Origin: Sphingomonas sp. So64.6b
GTDB taxonomy: Bacteria > Pseudomonadota > Alphaproteobacteria > Sphingomonadales > Sphingomonadaceae
Length of the DNA stretch: 64,000 nucleotides
Direction: 5' to 3'
Assembly: GCF_014171475.1 (NCBI RefSeq)
Contig: NZ_CP048817.1
Span: forward strand, 868,001-932,000
Below are positions 52,616-60,568 of this stretch, piece by piece. The position numbers and the translations under genes were made by a program. The notes beneath the pieces are model-generated. The model saw only the letters and a list, made by a program, of their open reading frames with translations. It made no database searches and was not told the DNA's origin. The first letter of the stretch is position 1. Every line of letters starts with the position of its first letter.

Positions 52616-53215
52616 TCAAGCGGCTGCGCGCAGCATGTCCGCCAGCCAGTCATTGACCTCGCAATCGATGACGAGATGGACGCGATCCTCGGTGCCGCGA
52701 TTGGCGACACGATGCGGGTCGGCGAGGCGCAAATACCACGCGCTGCCCGGCGCCATTGCGACCGGAATGCCGTTGAGCATGAATTCGACATCCGGATTGG
52801 TCGTGATCGGGATATGGATCCGCGCCTTGCCCCAATCGGCGGCAAGGTCATGATCATTATGTTCCTTGATCACCGAGCCAGGCGTCAGCCGCATCAGCCG
52901 CGCCGCGTGCATTGGGCATTTAAAGCTCGCCAGCACCGCGGTCAGATAGGCCGACGCGGCGAGATTCGGCCCATCGACGAATTCGGTCGCGGTCGGATCG
53001 GCATAGATCATCTTGATCGGATGCGTCGCGCCCTTGGCGAAACGCAGCGGCAGCACGCTCCAGTCGCCCTCGTAATTCTGCGGCACATAATGCCTGGTCC
53101 ATGCATCTCGTTCGAGGCGTTCGAGATCGGCACGCAACTGAGCCGGATCAAACGAGAAGGGCAGGCACAGCCGATCAGCGTAACTATGGGCGGATTGTTG
53201 CAGCACATCGAGCAT
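52616..53215 (-). CDS. Aspartyl/asparaginyl beta-hydroxylase family Fe(II)/2OG oxygenase
   Basis: A 199-residue member of the aspartyl/asparaginyl beta-hydroxylase family. The iron-binding HxD is in KEHNDHDL near residue 120, the distal His and 2OG Arg follow in DPHRVANRG, and LVIDCEVNDW closes the fold. It is divergent from the sulfotransferase gene with 91 bases between starts. The neighbourhood suggests a peptide side-chain substrate, but the actual substrate is unknown. Confidence 0.86.
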   Translation of the reverse strand: MLDVLQQSAHSYADRLCLPFSFDPAQLRADLERLERDAWTRHYVPQNYEGDWSVLPLRFAKGATHPIKMIYADPTATEFVDGPNLAASAYLTAVLASFKCPMHAARLMRLTPGSVIKEHNDHDLAADWGKARIHIPITTNPDVEFMLNGIPVAMAPGSAWYLRLADPHRVANRGTEDRVHLVIDCEVNDWLADMLRAAA

Positions 53216-53306
53216 GATAGGCGGACACCCTTGACCGGGATCGACCCCCGATATCCGATCAGCCTATCGGCCGCGAGGGCGGTTGGAAAGACGGCGTGCG
53301 CGATTC

Positions 53307-54524
53307 ATGACCACCGATACCGACACCTGCAATGTTCCGGCATTACTCGATCGTTTTCGCCAGTATCTGATGACCGACGGCCCGCTTCAGCAGCGTCTGG
53401 CCCCGCTGTACGATGACAATGTCTTCGCAGCGGCGGCAGCCGAGACTGCCGCCGCAGCCGGCATTCCGCTGTCGAGCGAGGATTTGAAGGCCTGTTTCCA
53501 GCCCGATCCGCTGGGCCTGTCGCGCTTCGACGATCGGCCGGCAAACGATATCGCCTGGCCGGGCAAGCATTGGCTTCCCTCGGCCATGGTCGCGGCCGGG
53601 CCGGAGTTCGTCGTCGATTGGATGCACTTCGCGGGACGGCGCCTTGCCGATCCGTTTTTCAATGAATCGCTGATGCACGCACGCGCCTTGCCGTTCAATC
53701 GGCTGATGCTGTACCGCACGCCGCTCGGCGCCTTTGCGCAAGGCGCCGCAGGCGAGGAACTGACCGTTCCGAACGGGTTTATCTTCCATCTTTCGCGCTG
53801 CGGCTCGACCCTGGCGGCGCAGATGCTCACCGCAATGGATGATACCATCGTCATATCCGAACCGCCGCCACTCGATGCGGTCGTCCAACTCACCCATATA
53901 CGCAAGGACGTGCCGCTCGAAACACGGGTCGATCTGTTGCGCACCATGGTCGGTGCGCTGGGCCGCGACTGGACCGGCACGGCGCGCAATTATGTGGTGA
54001 AGCTCGACAGCTGGCATACGCTTGAACTGCCGCTGTTCCGTCAGGCATTTCCCGATACGCCCTGGATCTTCCTTTATCGCGATCCAGTCGAGATAATGGT
54101 GTCGCACCGGCGCATGCGCGGCCTGCAGGCTGTGCCGGGCGGCACAACGGTCGATTTCGGCATTGTCGATGGCGACCATATGCCGTTCGAAGAATTCACC
54201 GCCCGTGTTTTGCGCAGTGTCAGCAATGCAGTGATCGAGCATCACGGTCTGGGCGGCGGCCTGGTGATCAATTATGATTCGCTGCCGGGCGCGATCGAGA
54301 CGCAGGTCCTGCCCCATTTCGGGATCGCGCACGATGCCAAGGGACTCGCCGCGCTGCATGCCGCGAGCGAACGCGATGCGAAGGCCCCAAGACAGGGTTT
54401 CACCCGCGATACAGAACGCAAGCAGCAGGATGCGACGCCGGAGATCCGCGCCGCGGCGGCCGAGTTTCTCGCCGAACCTTATCGTCAGCTCGAAGCGCTG
54501 CGTCTGGCGCAGGGCGCGGCGTGA
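53307..54524 (+). CDS. Sulfotransferase-like protein with Nif11-like N-terminal segment
   Basis: A 405-residue protein. Residues 1-70 (LLDRFRQYLMTDGPLQQRL and AETAAAAGIPLSSEDLKAC) resemble Nif11-like leader segments found in peptide-maturation loci. Residues 150-400 form a sulfotransferase-like domain: 5'-PSB loop FIFHLSRCGSTLAAQML and 3'-PB pattern WIFLYRDPVEIMVSHRR. The PAPS-binding residues are plausible, so sulfation is possible; a divergent, non-sulfating role cannot be excluded. ATG at 53307 is chosen over 53283. It precedes the asparagine-synthetase-like gene by 13 bases, so they are an operon. Confidence 0.82.
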   Translation: MTTDTDTCNVPALLDRFRQYLMTDGPLQQRLAPLYDDNVFAAAAAETAAAAGIPLSSEDLKACFQPDPLGLSRFDDRPANDIAWPGKHWLPSAMVAAGPEFVVDWMHFAGRRLADPFFNESLMHARALPFNRLMLYRTPLGAFAQGAAGEELTVPNGFIFHLSRCGSTLAAQMLTAMDDTIVISEPPPLDAVVQLTHIRKDVPLETRVDLLRTMVGALGRDWTGTARNYVVKLDSWHTLELPLFRQAFPDTPWIFLYRDPVEIMVSHRRMRGLQAVPGGTTVDFGIVDGDHMPFEEFTARVLRSVSNAVIEHHGLGGGLVINYDSLPGAIETQVLPHFGIAHDAKGLAALHAASERDAKAPRQGFTRDTERKQQDATPEIRAAAAEFLAEPYRQLEALRLAQGAA

Positions 54525-54537
54525 TCGCGACGCCACG

Positions 54538-56448
54538 ATGAGCGCGATCTTCGGCGTTATCCGGACCGATGGCGGAACGGTGTCGGAACGCGAGCTTGGT
54601 CGCATGGCCAACACGCTCGCGCATCGCGGACCCGATGGCCGGCATATCGAGGTGAATGACGGTGTCGGTCTGGGACACTGCCTGTTGCGGGTCAATCGCG
54701 AGGACTGGTATGAGGCGCAGCCGATTCGCGACGGCGCGATCACGCTGGTCGCCGATCTCCGGCTCGACAATCGCGAGGCGCTGGCTGCAGCGCTCGGCAT
54801 CGGCGAGGCGGTGCTCCGCGATATGCCCGACAGTGTGTTGCTGCTCGCCGCGTATCGCGAATGGGGCGCGGATTGCACCGATCGCCTGCTCGGCGATTTC
54901 GTCTTTGCGATCTGGGACGGCGCGTCGCGCAAGCTCACGCTCGCGCGTGACCATATGGGCCAGCGCGGCGTGTTCTTTCACCATGGCGCAGGGCTGTTCG
55001 TATTCGCCAGCGAGCCCAAGGCGTTATGGGCGGTCGAAGGCGTGCCGCGCCGACTATCCGAAGAAGCGATCGGCCAGCGCCTGCTTTTTCCGGTCGACCA
55101 CACACTTGGTGCAACGCTGTACGAGGGGATCGAGATTCTGCCGGGCGGGCACGTGCTGACGCTGGCGGCTGACGGCGCTCGAGCCACCCGCGCCTATTGG
55201 CAACCTCGCGCGACGCCTGAGCATCTCGGCCGGGACGAGGCCTACTATGTCGACGCCTATCGCCGGATACTTGGCGAGGCGGTGGTCTGCCGAGTGCGCC
55301 GGCTCGGGCGTCCGCCCGCTTTGTTGTTCAGCGGGGGGTTTGACAGTGGCGCGATCGCTGCGCTCACCGCGCCGGTCATGACCGAGCAGGGGCGTCGCGT
55401 CGTCGCGCTATGCTCGGCGCTGGCCGAGGACGCGCCACCGCCGGTGCACGACGCACGCGCCGCGGCGGAGGCGTTCCGCGACTATCCGCACATCGATCTG
55501 CGGTATTTCGTGCGCACGGACGAAACGCCGTTCAGCGATATCGAAACGAGTTTCGCCGCGACCGATGACAGTGCGGGCACCGCTTATGTCCGGCGCGGAT
55601 TATATCGCATGGCCTCGGCGGCGGACACCCGGCTGGTGCTGGATGGGATGGGCGGCGATCTCACGCTCAATGTGCGGAGCGGCGCGATGCTCGGCCGCGT
55701 ATTGCTGGGCGGGCGCGTACCGAGCTTCCTGCGCGAGTTGCGCGCACGCCGCCACGCGACCGGGCGGTCGATGCTGCATATCCTGCGCGAGGATGTTATG
55801 CCGGCCCTTACGCCGTTGTGGCTGTCGGCGGCGATTCGCTCTTGGCGGCGGCGTGGCGTGCCGATGTGGCGGATGCGGCCGATCGCTGCGCGCTTCGCAC
55901 AGCAATTGTTCGACCAGGAGGCAATCGACCCCGACCGCCTGACCGTGCCTGGCCCTGCCTATTATCGCTGGGAAGCGCGGCGGCTTGATTTCCTGTGCAA
56001 GGCGGCATGGGGGCAGCCGAACGAAACGATCCTGGCGGCGAGCGAGGGTCTTGAGCTTTCCCGCCCGTATTTTGACCGTCGCGTTGTCGAATTCGCGCTG
56101 GCGATTCCGGATACATTGCATTTGCGGTTCGGCAATGAACGCCATCTGGCGCGCATCGCGCTGGCCGAACATTTGCCTGTGCGGTTACTGCTCAGCGGTC
56201 CCGGCAATGTATCGGAAAGTCCCGATATGTACCGCGCGACGCGCGACAGCGCGCCCGAAGCATTGGTCGCCGTGCGGGCGCTGGATCATGATGGCCGCTT
56301 GTCGCGTTATATCGATTTCAAGGCGCTGGCGCATTCGATCGAGACGATCGATCCATCGGAACGCAAGGGCCTCCGCGCGCTGCACCGCGCGTCGCGCACG
56401 ATCGCGCTGGCGCGCTTCATCGCCTGGTTCGACGACCGCAATCGCTGA
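54538..56448 (+). CDS. Asparagine-synthetase-like amidotransferase, glutaminase Cys absent (lasso-cyclase-like)
   Basis: A 636-residue AsnB homologue. It starts MSAIFGVIRTDGG where true AsnB has MCGI, so the glutaminase nucleophile Cys2 is replaced by Ser; the rest of the N-terminal Ntn domain (LAHRGPDGRH, LRLDNREAL) is present. The synthetase domain keeps the PP-loop SGGFDSG near residue 264 and DGMGGDLTL. Loss of Cys2 with an intact synthetase domain is seen in lasso-peptide cyclases (LasC/McjC) and related beta-lactam-type enzymes, which activate a carboxylate and form an amide without glutamine. Other explanations include a plain decayed AsnB paralogue. Confidence 0.85.
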   Translation: MSAIFGVIRTDGGTVSERELGRMANTLAHRGPDGRHIEVNDGVGLGHCLLRVNREDWYEAQPIRDGAITLVADLRLDNREALAAALGIGEAVLRDMPDSVLLLAAYREWGADCTDRLLGDFVFAIWDGASRKLTLARDHMGQRGVFFHHGAGLFVFASEPKALWAVEGVPRRLSEEAIGQRLLFPVDHTLGATLYEGIEILPGGHVLTLAADGARATRAYWQPRATPEHLGRDEAYYVDAYRRILGEAVVCRVRRLGRPPALLFSGGFDSGAIAALTAPVMTEQGRRVVALCSALAEDAPPPVHDARAAAEAFRDYPHIDLRYFVRTDETPFSDIETSFAATDDSAGTAYVRRGLYRMASAADTRLVLDGMGGDLTLNVRSGAMLGRVLLGGRVPSFLRELRARRHATGRSMLHILREDVMPALTPLWLSAAIRSWRRRGVPMWRMRPIAARFAQQLFDQEAIDPDRLTVPGPAYYRWEARRLDFLCKAAWGQPNETILAASEGLELSRPYFDRRVVEFALAIPDTLHLRFGNERHLARIALAEHLPVRLLLSGPGNVSESPDMYRATRDSAPEALVAVRALDHDGRLSRYIDFKALAHSIETIDPSERKGLRALHRASRTIALARFIAWFDDRNR

Positions 56449-56470
56449 CGCGTGCGGTCGCCCGTATCAA

Positions 56471-56677
56471 TCAGGAGCCGAAGGGGCCGTAGACCGGCGT
56501 GTTCGTGTCCGTTCCGAAGCCAACGGTATAGGCTTCGGTCTGTTGTTTGGTGCTCGCCGCGAAAACCATCGGCGTGGTCCAGGGTTTGCGCTGGCCAACG
56601 GCGAAATCGTCCGACTGCGTGACGTCGCAAATTGGCAAGTCCGCGGACATCCCAGCCGTTAAGTTATATGCCTTCAT
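56471..56677 (-). CDS. Candidate RiPP (lasso-type) precursor peptide
   Basis: A 68-residue ORF convergent with the asparagine-synthetase-like gene, 22 bases from its end. The leader-like segment has KPWTTPMV, similar to the YxxPxL leader motif of lasso precursors, and QQTE, with Thr at -2 of a possible core. The putative core would start AYTVGFGTD, placing Asp at position 9, the spacing of a nine-residue lasso ring, with a tail rich in Thr, Asn, Pro and Gly ending VYGPFGS. GGGGGAG lies about 11 bases before the ATG. No B1/B2 protein genes are in view, so assignment is a hypothesis. Confidence 0.45.
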   Translation of the reverse strand: MKAYNLTAGMSADLPICDVTQSDDFAVGQRKPWTTPMVFAASTKQQTEAYTVGFGTDTNTPVYGPFGS

Positions 56678-56996
56678 GATTTCAGCCGCTCCCCCAGGCC
56701 CCTGCGCCCTACTTTAGGGCTTTGAGGATGGCAGAACCGTTTTGCTTTCGCAACATGTTGGTAGCGTCGAGATGCGCCGGAATTGCGATGGCCATTTGGC
56801 TGCGTGCATAGCGCAGTGCTTTTCCAGGTATTTTATTGACTTGTTACAGTCGGATAAGACCGATGCAGGGTATGTGCCATATCGGTTGCGAAATATTTTC
56901 CTGTTGTGTGCGGTCGCGAATCGATCCATCCATGTCGCTCACTAACCGGGGGCGGGTAGCTGACGGCAACGCCCGCGACAGAATTGGGGGGATTCC
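56678..56996. other. Leader region before the first tail-collar block
   Basis: About 319 bases, lower in GC than the neighbourhood, with no convincing gene. The last 125 bases share blocks with the region before the second collar block (58663-58918): GCGAAATAT, TGTTG, CGATCCATCC and GGGGGCG-GT-GCTG in the same order. Likely 5' leader and promoter of the first collar operon. Confidence 0.55.
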
Positions 56997-57521
56997 GTGG
57001 CGCAACCATTTCTTGGCCAGATTGTCATGACCGGCTTTAATTTTGCGCCGCGCTTTCACGCCACATGCGACGGGCAGCTTCTGTCGATCGCGCAGAATAC
57101 GGCGTTGTTCTCCCTGCTCGGGACGACTTATGGCGGTAACGGAACCACGACTTTCCAACTGCCCGATCTTCGCGGTCGTACGCCGGTCCATCGCGGTCAG
57201 GGGCCAGGGCTGCCAAATGTTACGCTGGGCGAGTCTGACGGCCAGGAAAAAGTGACTCTGCTAACCACCGAGATTCCCGCGCACCAACATGACATGATCG
57301 GCACGTCGAATCCCGGCGACAGGCGGCCTGCGAGCGGTAACACGCAAGCGCCGGATTCGCGCGCCGATGTGCAATTCTATTCGCCCGCGACCAATCTGGT
57401 GCAACTCTCGCCATCCGCGCTCGGTACGGTCGGGACCAATGCCGGGCACGAGAATATGCAACCGTTCGGCGTCATCAATTTCGCCATCGCGCTGTCGGGC
57501 ATCTTCCCCTCGCGCAACTGA
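56997..57521 (+). CDS. Tail-collar domain protein, type A copy 1 (MdpB-like)
   Basis: A 174-residue phage tail-collar (microcystin-dependent protein-like) protein. It shows the shared family blocks FNFAPRF, CDGQLLSIAQNTALFSLLGTTYGGNG, LPDLRGRTPVHRGQGPG, and the end GIFPSRN. Type A is marked by DSRADVQFYSPATNLV. No signal peptide is visible. It starts with GTG at 56997 after a G-rich stretch. The family is widespread in bacteria outside phages; a surface or adhesion role is suspected, not shown. Confidence 0.88.
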   Translation: MAQPFLGQIVMTGFNFAPRFHATCDGQLLSIAQNTALFSLLGTTYGGNGTTTFQLPDLRGRTPVHRGQGPGLPNVTLGESDGQEKVTLLTTEIPAHQHDMIGTSNPGDRRPASGNTQAPDSRADVQFYSPATNLVQLSPSALGTVGTNAGHENMQPFGVINFAIALSGIFPSRN

Positions 57522-57557
57522 TGCGGTCCCATTCGCCCGAGCGGCGTGGAGAATGAC

Positions 57558-58103
57558 ATGAGTGACCCTTTTCTTGGTGAGATCCGGATTTTCGCGGGGA
57601 ATTTCGCGCCGCGTGGCTGGCAATTTTGTGATGGAACGCTGCTGTCGATCGCGCAGGACAGCGCGCTCTATGCGTTGCTCGGCACGACCTATGGCGGCGA
57701 TGGCGTGACCACCTTCGGTGTACCCGATCTGCGCGGCCGGGTGCCGGTGCATCAGGGGACGGGCCCCGGCCTGACCACGCGCCCTATCGGGCAAAAGGCG
57801 GGGCAGGAAACCGTCACGCTGACGACGGCGGAACTTCCCGCTCATACCCATGCGGCGTATGCATCGACGACGCCGGCGACGCTCGATGGACCGGCCAATG
57901 CTGTCGCGGGCACCGTCAACCCGACCGCGTCCCAATATTCCTTCTACGTCAACACGGTCGGCACCAGCACCGCGACGCTGGCGCCGCTCGCCGCCACCAG
58001 CGTCACGTCGGCGGGCAACAGTGAGCCGCACGACAATCTGATGCCGACGACGACGCTGTCGTACATAATCTCTCGTGAGGGCATCTTCCCTTCGCGCAAC
58101 TAA
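57558..58103 (+). CDS. Tail-collar domain protein, type B copy 1
   Basis: A 181-residue collar protein starting MSDPFLGEIRIFAGNFAPRGW. Besides the family core (CDGTLLSIAQ, LLGTTYGGDG, PDLRGRVPVHQGTGPG), type B is defined by ASTTPATLDGPANAVAGTVN and TASQYSFYV. The start at 57558 follows GGAG by six bases; it is 36 bases behind the type A gene. Its closest relative in the window is the type B gene at 59462, not its neighbour. Confidence 0.88.
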   Translation: MSDPFLGEIRIFAGNFAPRGWQFCDGTLLSIAQDSALYALLGTTYGGDGVTTFGVPDLRGRVPVHQGTGPGLTTRPIGQKAGQETVTLTTAELPAHTHAAYASTTPATLDGPANAVAGTVNPTASQYSFYVNTVGTSTATLAPLAATSVTSAGNSEPHDNLMPTTTLSYIISREGIFPSRN

Positions 58104-58119
58104 TTCCGGAGTCTGGACC

Positions 58120-58662
58120 ATGTCCTCGCCATTCCTCGCCGAAGTGCGCATCTTTCCCTATAATTTCGCGCCGCGCGGCTGGGCCGCTTGCGACGGGCAG
58201 ATTTTAGGGATTGCGCAGAACACCGCGTTGTTCTCGCTGCTCGGTATCACTTATGGCGGTAACGGCCAGACAACTTTCGCGCTGCCCGACCTGCGTGGGC
58301 GCGCCACCAACAGCAGGGGGCAGGGGCCGGGCCTTTCGCCCTACGATCTCGGCGAACAGTTCGGTACGCCTACGGTCACCCTCGGGCTCAACCAGATGCC
58401 GGCGCATCGGCATCCGCTGAATGCCGCTACGCTGTCGCCGCTCAATCAAGCGCAGAATGTGCCGACGCCCAGCGGGACCACCGTGATGGGCATTTCCAAC
58501 CCCGGCACCGCCTATTCCAGCGTGCCGACACCGGCCGTTGCAATGGCGACGGAAGCAATTCAGGGCGTCGTCGGCGGCAACCAGCCGCACAAAAATGATC
58601 AGCCCTATCTCGCATTCACCTTTTGCATTGCGATGGAGGGCATCTTTCCGACGCGTAACTAA
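58120..58662 (+). CDS. Tail-collar domain protein, type C copy 1
   Basis: A 180-residue collar protein starting MSSPFLAEVRIFPYNFAPRGW. Type C is marked by AATLSPLNQAQNVPTPSG and GISNPGTAYSSVPTPAV, ending GIFPTRN. ATG at 58120 is used (GGAG upstream), 16 bases after the type B gene. It is the last gene of the first block. Confidence 0.88.
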   Translation: MSSPFLAEVRIFPYNFAPRGWAACDGQILGIAQNTALFSLLGITYGGNGQTTFALPDLRGRATNSRGQGPGLSPYDLGEQFGTPTVTLGLNQMPAHRHPLNAATLSPLNQAQNVPTPSGTTVMGISNPGTAYSSVPTPAVAMATEAIQGVVGGNQPHKNDQPYLAFTFCIAMEGIFPTRN

Positions 58663-58918
58663 GTTTCGTCGGATAACGTCCCGCTATTTCTGTTCGACGG
58701 GTATTGGACACTCCCAGCCAAGTTGTGGCCCTTTCTCTTCGATCGCATGTGATCTGACAGGTGTTGCGTTGCTGCTCGCGCATGGAACAACAAGGCATTC
58801 GTACCGGATGCGAAATATCTGTTGAGTCCTGACGCAAAACGATCCATCCCAGCAACTCAACACTTGGGGGCGAGTGGCTGGTAGCTTCTTTTCCCCGAAA
58901 GAAGCTTGAGGGGCTGGC
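58663..58918. other. Leader region before the second tail-collar block
   Basis: About 256 bases with no gene accepted. The sequence near 58805-58890 shares with the region before 56997 the blocks GCGAAATAT, TGTTG, CGATCCATCC and GGGGGCG-GT-GCTG, in the same order. This suggests a duplicated leader/promoter for the second block. Confidence 0.55.
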
Positions 58919-59428
58919 ATGGGCAATCCGTACCTGGGTGAAATTAAGCTTTGCTCGTTCAATTTTGCGCCGAAGGCCTACGCGCAATGCAATGGGCAAT
59001 TGCTCCCGATAAATCAGAATCAGGCGCTCTTCTCGCTGCTCGGGACGATGTATGGCGGCGACGGCCGGGTGAACTTCGCGCTTCCCGACCTGCGCGGCCG
59101 CACCCCGATCTCCTTTGGTAATGGACATACGCAGGGCGAGCGCGGCGGGCAGGAAAGCCACACGCTGACCATCCCTGAAATGCCGCAGCATCTTCATCAG
59201 CTGAACGGTACGTCCGCCGTGGGCGATAAGCGGCCGGCCAACGGCGCCACGCTGGCTGCGGATTCGCGCAACGATGTGCAATTCTATTCGCCGCCGGCCA
59301 ATTTGATTCCGCTGGCGCCGGCGTCGGTCGGCAACCGAGGCGGGAGCCAGCCGCATAATAATCTGCAGCCTTATCTCGCCATCATGTTCGTCATCGCGCT
59401 GCAGGGCATCTTCCCCTCGCGCACCTGA
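58919..59428 (+). CDS. Tail-collar domain protein, type A copy 2
   Basis: A 169-residue collar protein starting MGNPYLGEIKLCSFNFAPKAY. It matches the first type A gene (56997) in DSRNDVQFYSPPANLIPL and overall plan; core CNGQLLPINQNQALFSLLGTMYGGDG and LPDLRGRTPI, ending GIFPSRT. It opens the second block after a leader region like that of the first. Confidence 0.88.
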   Translation: MGNPYLGEIKLCSFNFAPKAYAQCNGQLLPINQNQALFSLLGTMYGGDGRVNFALPDLRGRTPISFGNGHTQGERGGQESHTLTIPEMPQHLHQLNGTSAVGDKRPANGATLAADSRNDVQFYSPPANLIPLAPASVGNRGGSQPHNNLQPYLAIMFVIALQGIFPSRT

Positions 59429-59461
59429 TTCATCGTTCGGCCAATCGGCACGGAGAATTTT

Positions 59462-60004
59462 ATGTCGCAACCCTATGTCGGTGAAATTCGCATGTTCGGG
59501 GGCAATTTTGCGCCCGCTGGATGGGCATTCTGTGACGGCCGTCTATTGCCAATCTCGGAAAACGACGTGTTGTTCGTCCTGATCGGTACGACCTATGGCG
59601 GTGATGGCCAGGAGACCTTTGCTCTGCCCGATTTGCGGGGTCGGTTGCCGATACATGCGGGGACCGGACCGGGCTTGTCGGCCTATGCTCAGGGCCAGGC
59701 TGCGGGCACCGAAAGCGTCACGCTGACGCTCAACCAGATGCCGCAGCACAGCCACACGCTGATGGCATCGACCACCCCGGCGACATTGCCTTCGCCCGCC
59801 AATGCCGTACCGGGCACGGTCAATCCGACCGCGTCGTCATACTCGATGTATGTCGTACCGGGAACCAGCACCATGGTTCCGGCGCCGATGGCTGCAACGA
59901 GCATTTCACCGCAGGGCGGCAGCCAGCCACATGAGAATCGGATGCCGGCGCTGGCCGTATCCTTTATCATCTCGCTGTTCGGTATCTTCCCTTCACAGAA
60001 TTGA
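59462..60004 (+). CDS. Tail-collar domain protein, type B copy 2
   Basis: A 180-residue collar protein starting MSQPYVGEIRMFGGNFAPAGW. It pairs with the type B gene at 57558: ASTTPATLPSPANAVPGTVN and TASSYSMYV. Core CDGRLLPISEN and LIGTTYGGDG, ending GIFPSQN. 33 bases behind the type A gene. Confidence 0.88.
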   Translation: MSQPYVGEIRMFGGNFAPAGWAFCDGRLLPISENDVLFVLIGTTYGGDGQETFALPDLRGRLPIHAGTGPGLSAYAQGQAAGTESVTLTLNQMPQHSHTLMASTTPATLPSPANAVPGTVNPTASSYSMYVVPGTSTMVPAPMAATSISPQGGSQPHENRMPALAVSFIISLFGIFPSQN

Positions 60005-60020
60005 TCAGGAGTCCCGGGCG

Positions 60021-60560
60021 ATGTCTTCTCCTTTTGTTGCCGAGATCCGCATCTTCGGCTTTAATTTCCCGCCCACAGGATGGGCGTATTGTGCAGGCCA
60101 GCTCCTGCCGATCTCCCAGAACACGGCGCTTTTCTCGTTGCTCGGCACGACTTATGGCGGCAATGGCACGACGACATTCGCGCTGCCCGACTTCCAGGAC
60201 AGGGCCGCCATGTCGAGCGGGCAGGGGGCTGGTCTTAGCGAGTATGTTCTCGGCGAAGAAAGCGGGATTGATAACGTCACCTTGTTGACCAGCGAGATTC
60301 CCGCGCACGACCACGCGCTGGTCGCCGCGACACTCAGTCCAATCAACCCGTCCCAGAATGTGCCGACCCCGATCAGCGGCGCGCAGCTGGGCATCTCCAA
60401 TCCCGGCAACGCTTATTCGACCGTCGCGACGCCAGTGGCGGCATCGGCTCCACAAGCGCTCCAGCCGCAGGGTGGATCTCAGCCGCACAATAATATGCAG
60501 CCTTATCTCACGCTGAATTTCTGCATTGCGATGCAGGGCGTCTTTCCGGCGCGTAACTAG
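60021..60560 (+). CDS. Tail-collar domain protein, type C copy 2
   Basis: A 179-residue collar protein starting MSSPFVAEIRIFGFNFPPTGW. It pairs with the type C gene at 58120: AATLSPINPSQNVPTPISG and GISNPGNAYSTVATPVA. The LPDLRGR motif is changed to LPDFQDR. It ends GVFPARN. ATG at 60021 is used; it is 16 bases after the type B gene, the same spacing as in the first block. Confidence 0.88.
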   Translation: MSSPFVAEIRIFGFNFPPTGWAYCAGQLLPISQNTALFSLLGTTYGGNGTTTFALPDFQDRAAMSSGQGAGLSEYVLGEESGIDNVTLLTSEIPAHDHALVAATLSPINPSQNVPTPISGAQLGISNPGNAYSTVATPVAASAPQALQPQGGSQPHNNMQPYLTLNFCIAMQGVFPARN

Positions 60561-60568
60561 GCGCGCCG

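Noticed and set aside
53343..54938. 531-codon minus-strand ORF
   Set aside because: Antisense to the sulfotransferase-like and AsnB-like genes; no family motif.
56714..56929. 71-codon minus-strand ORF
   Set aside because: Lies in the leader of the first collar block with no start signals or conserved-looking segment.
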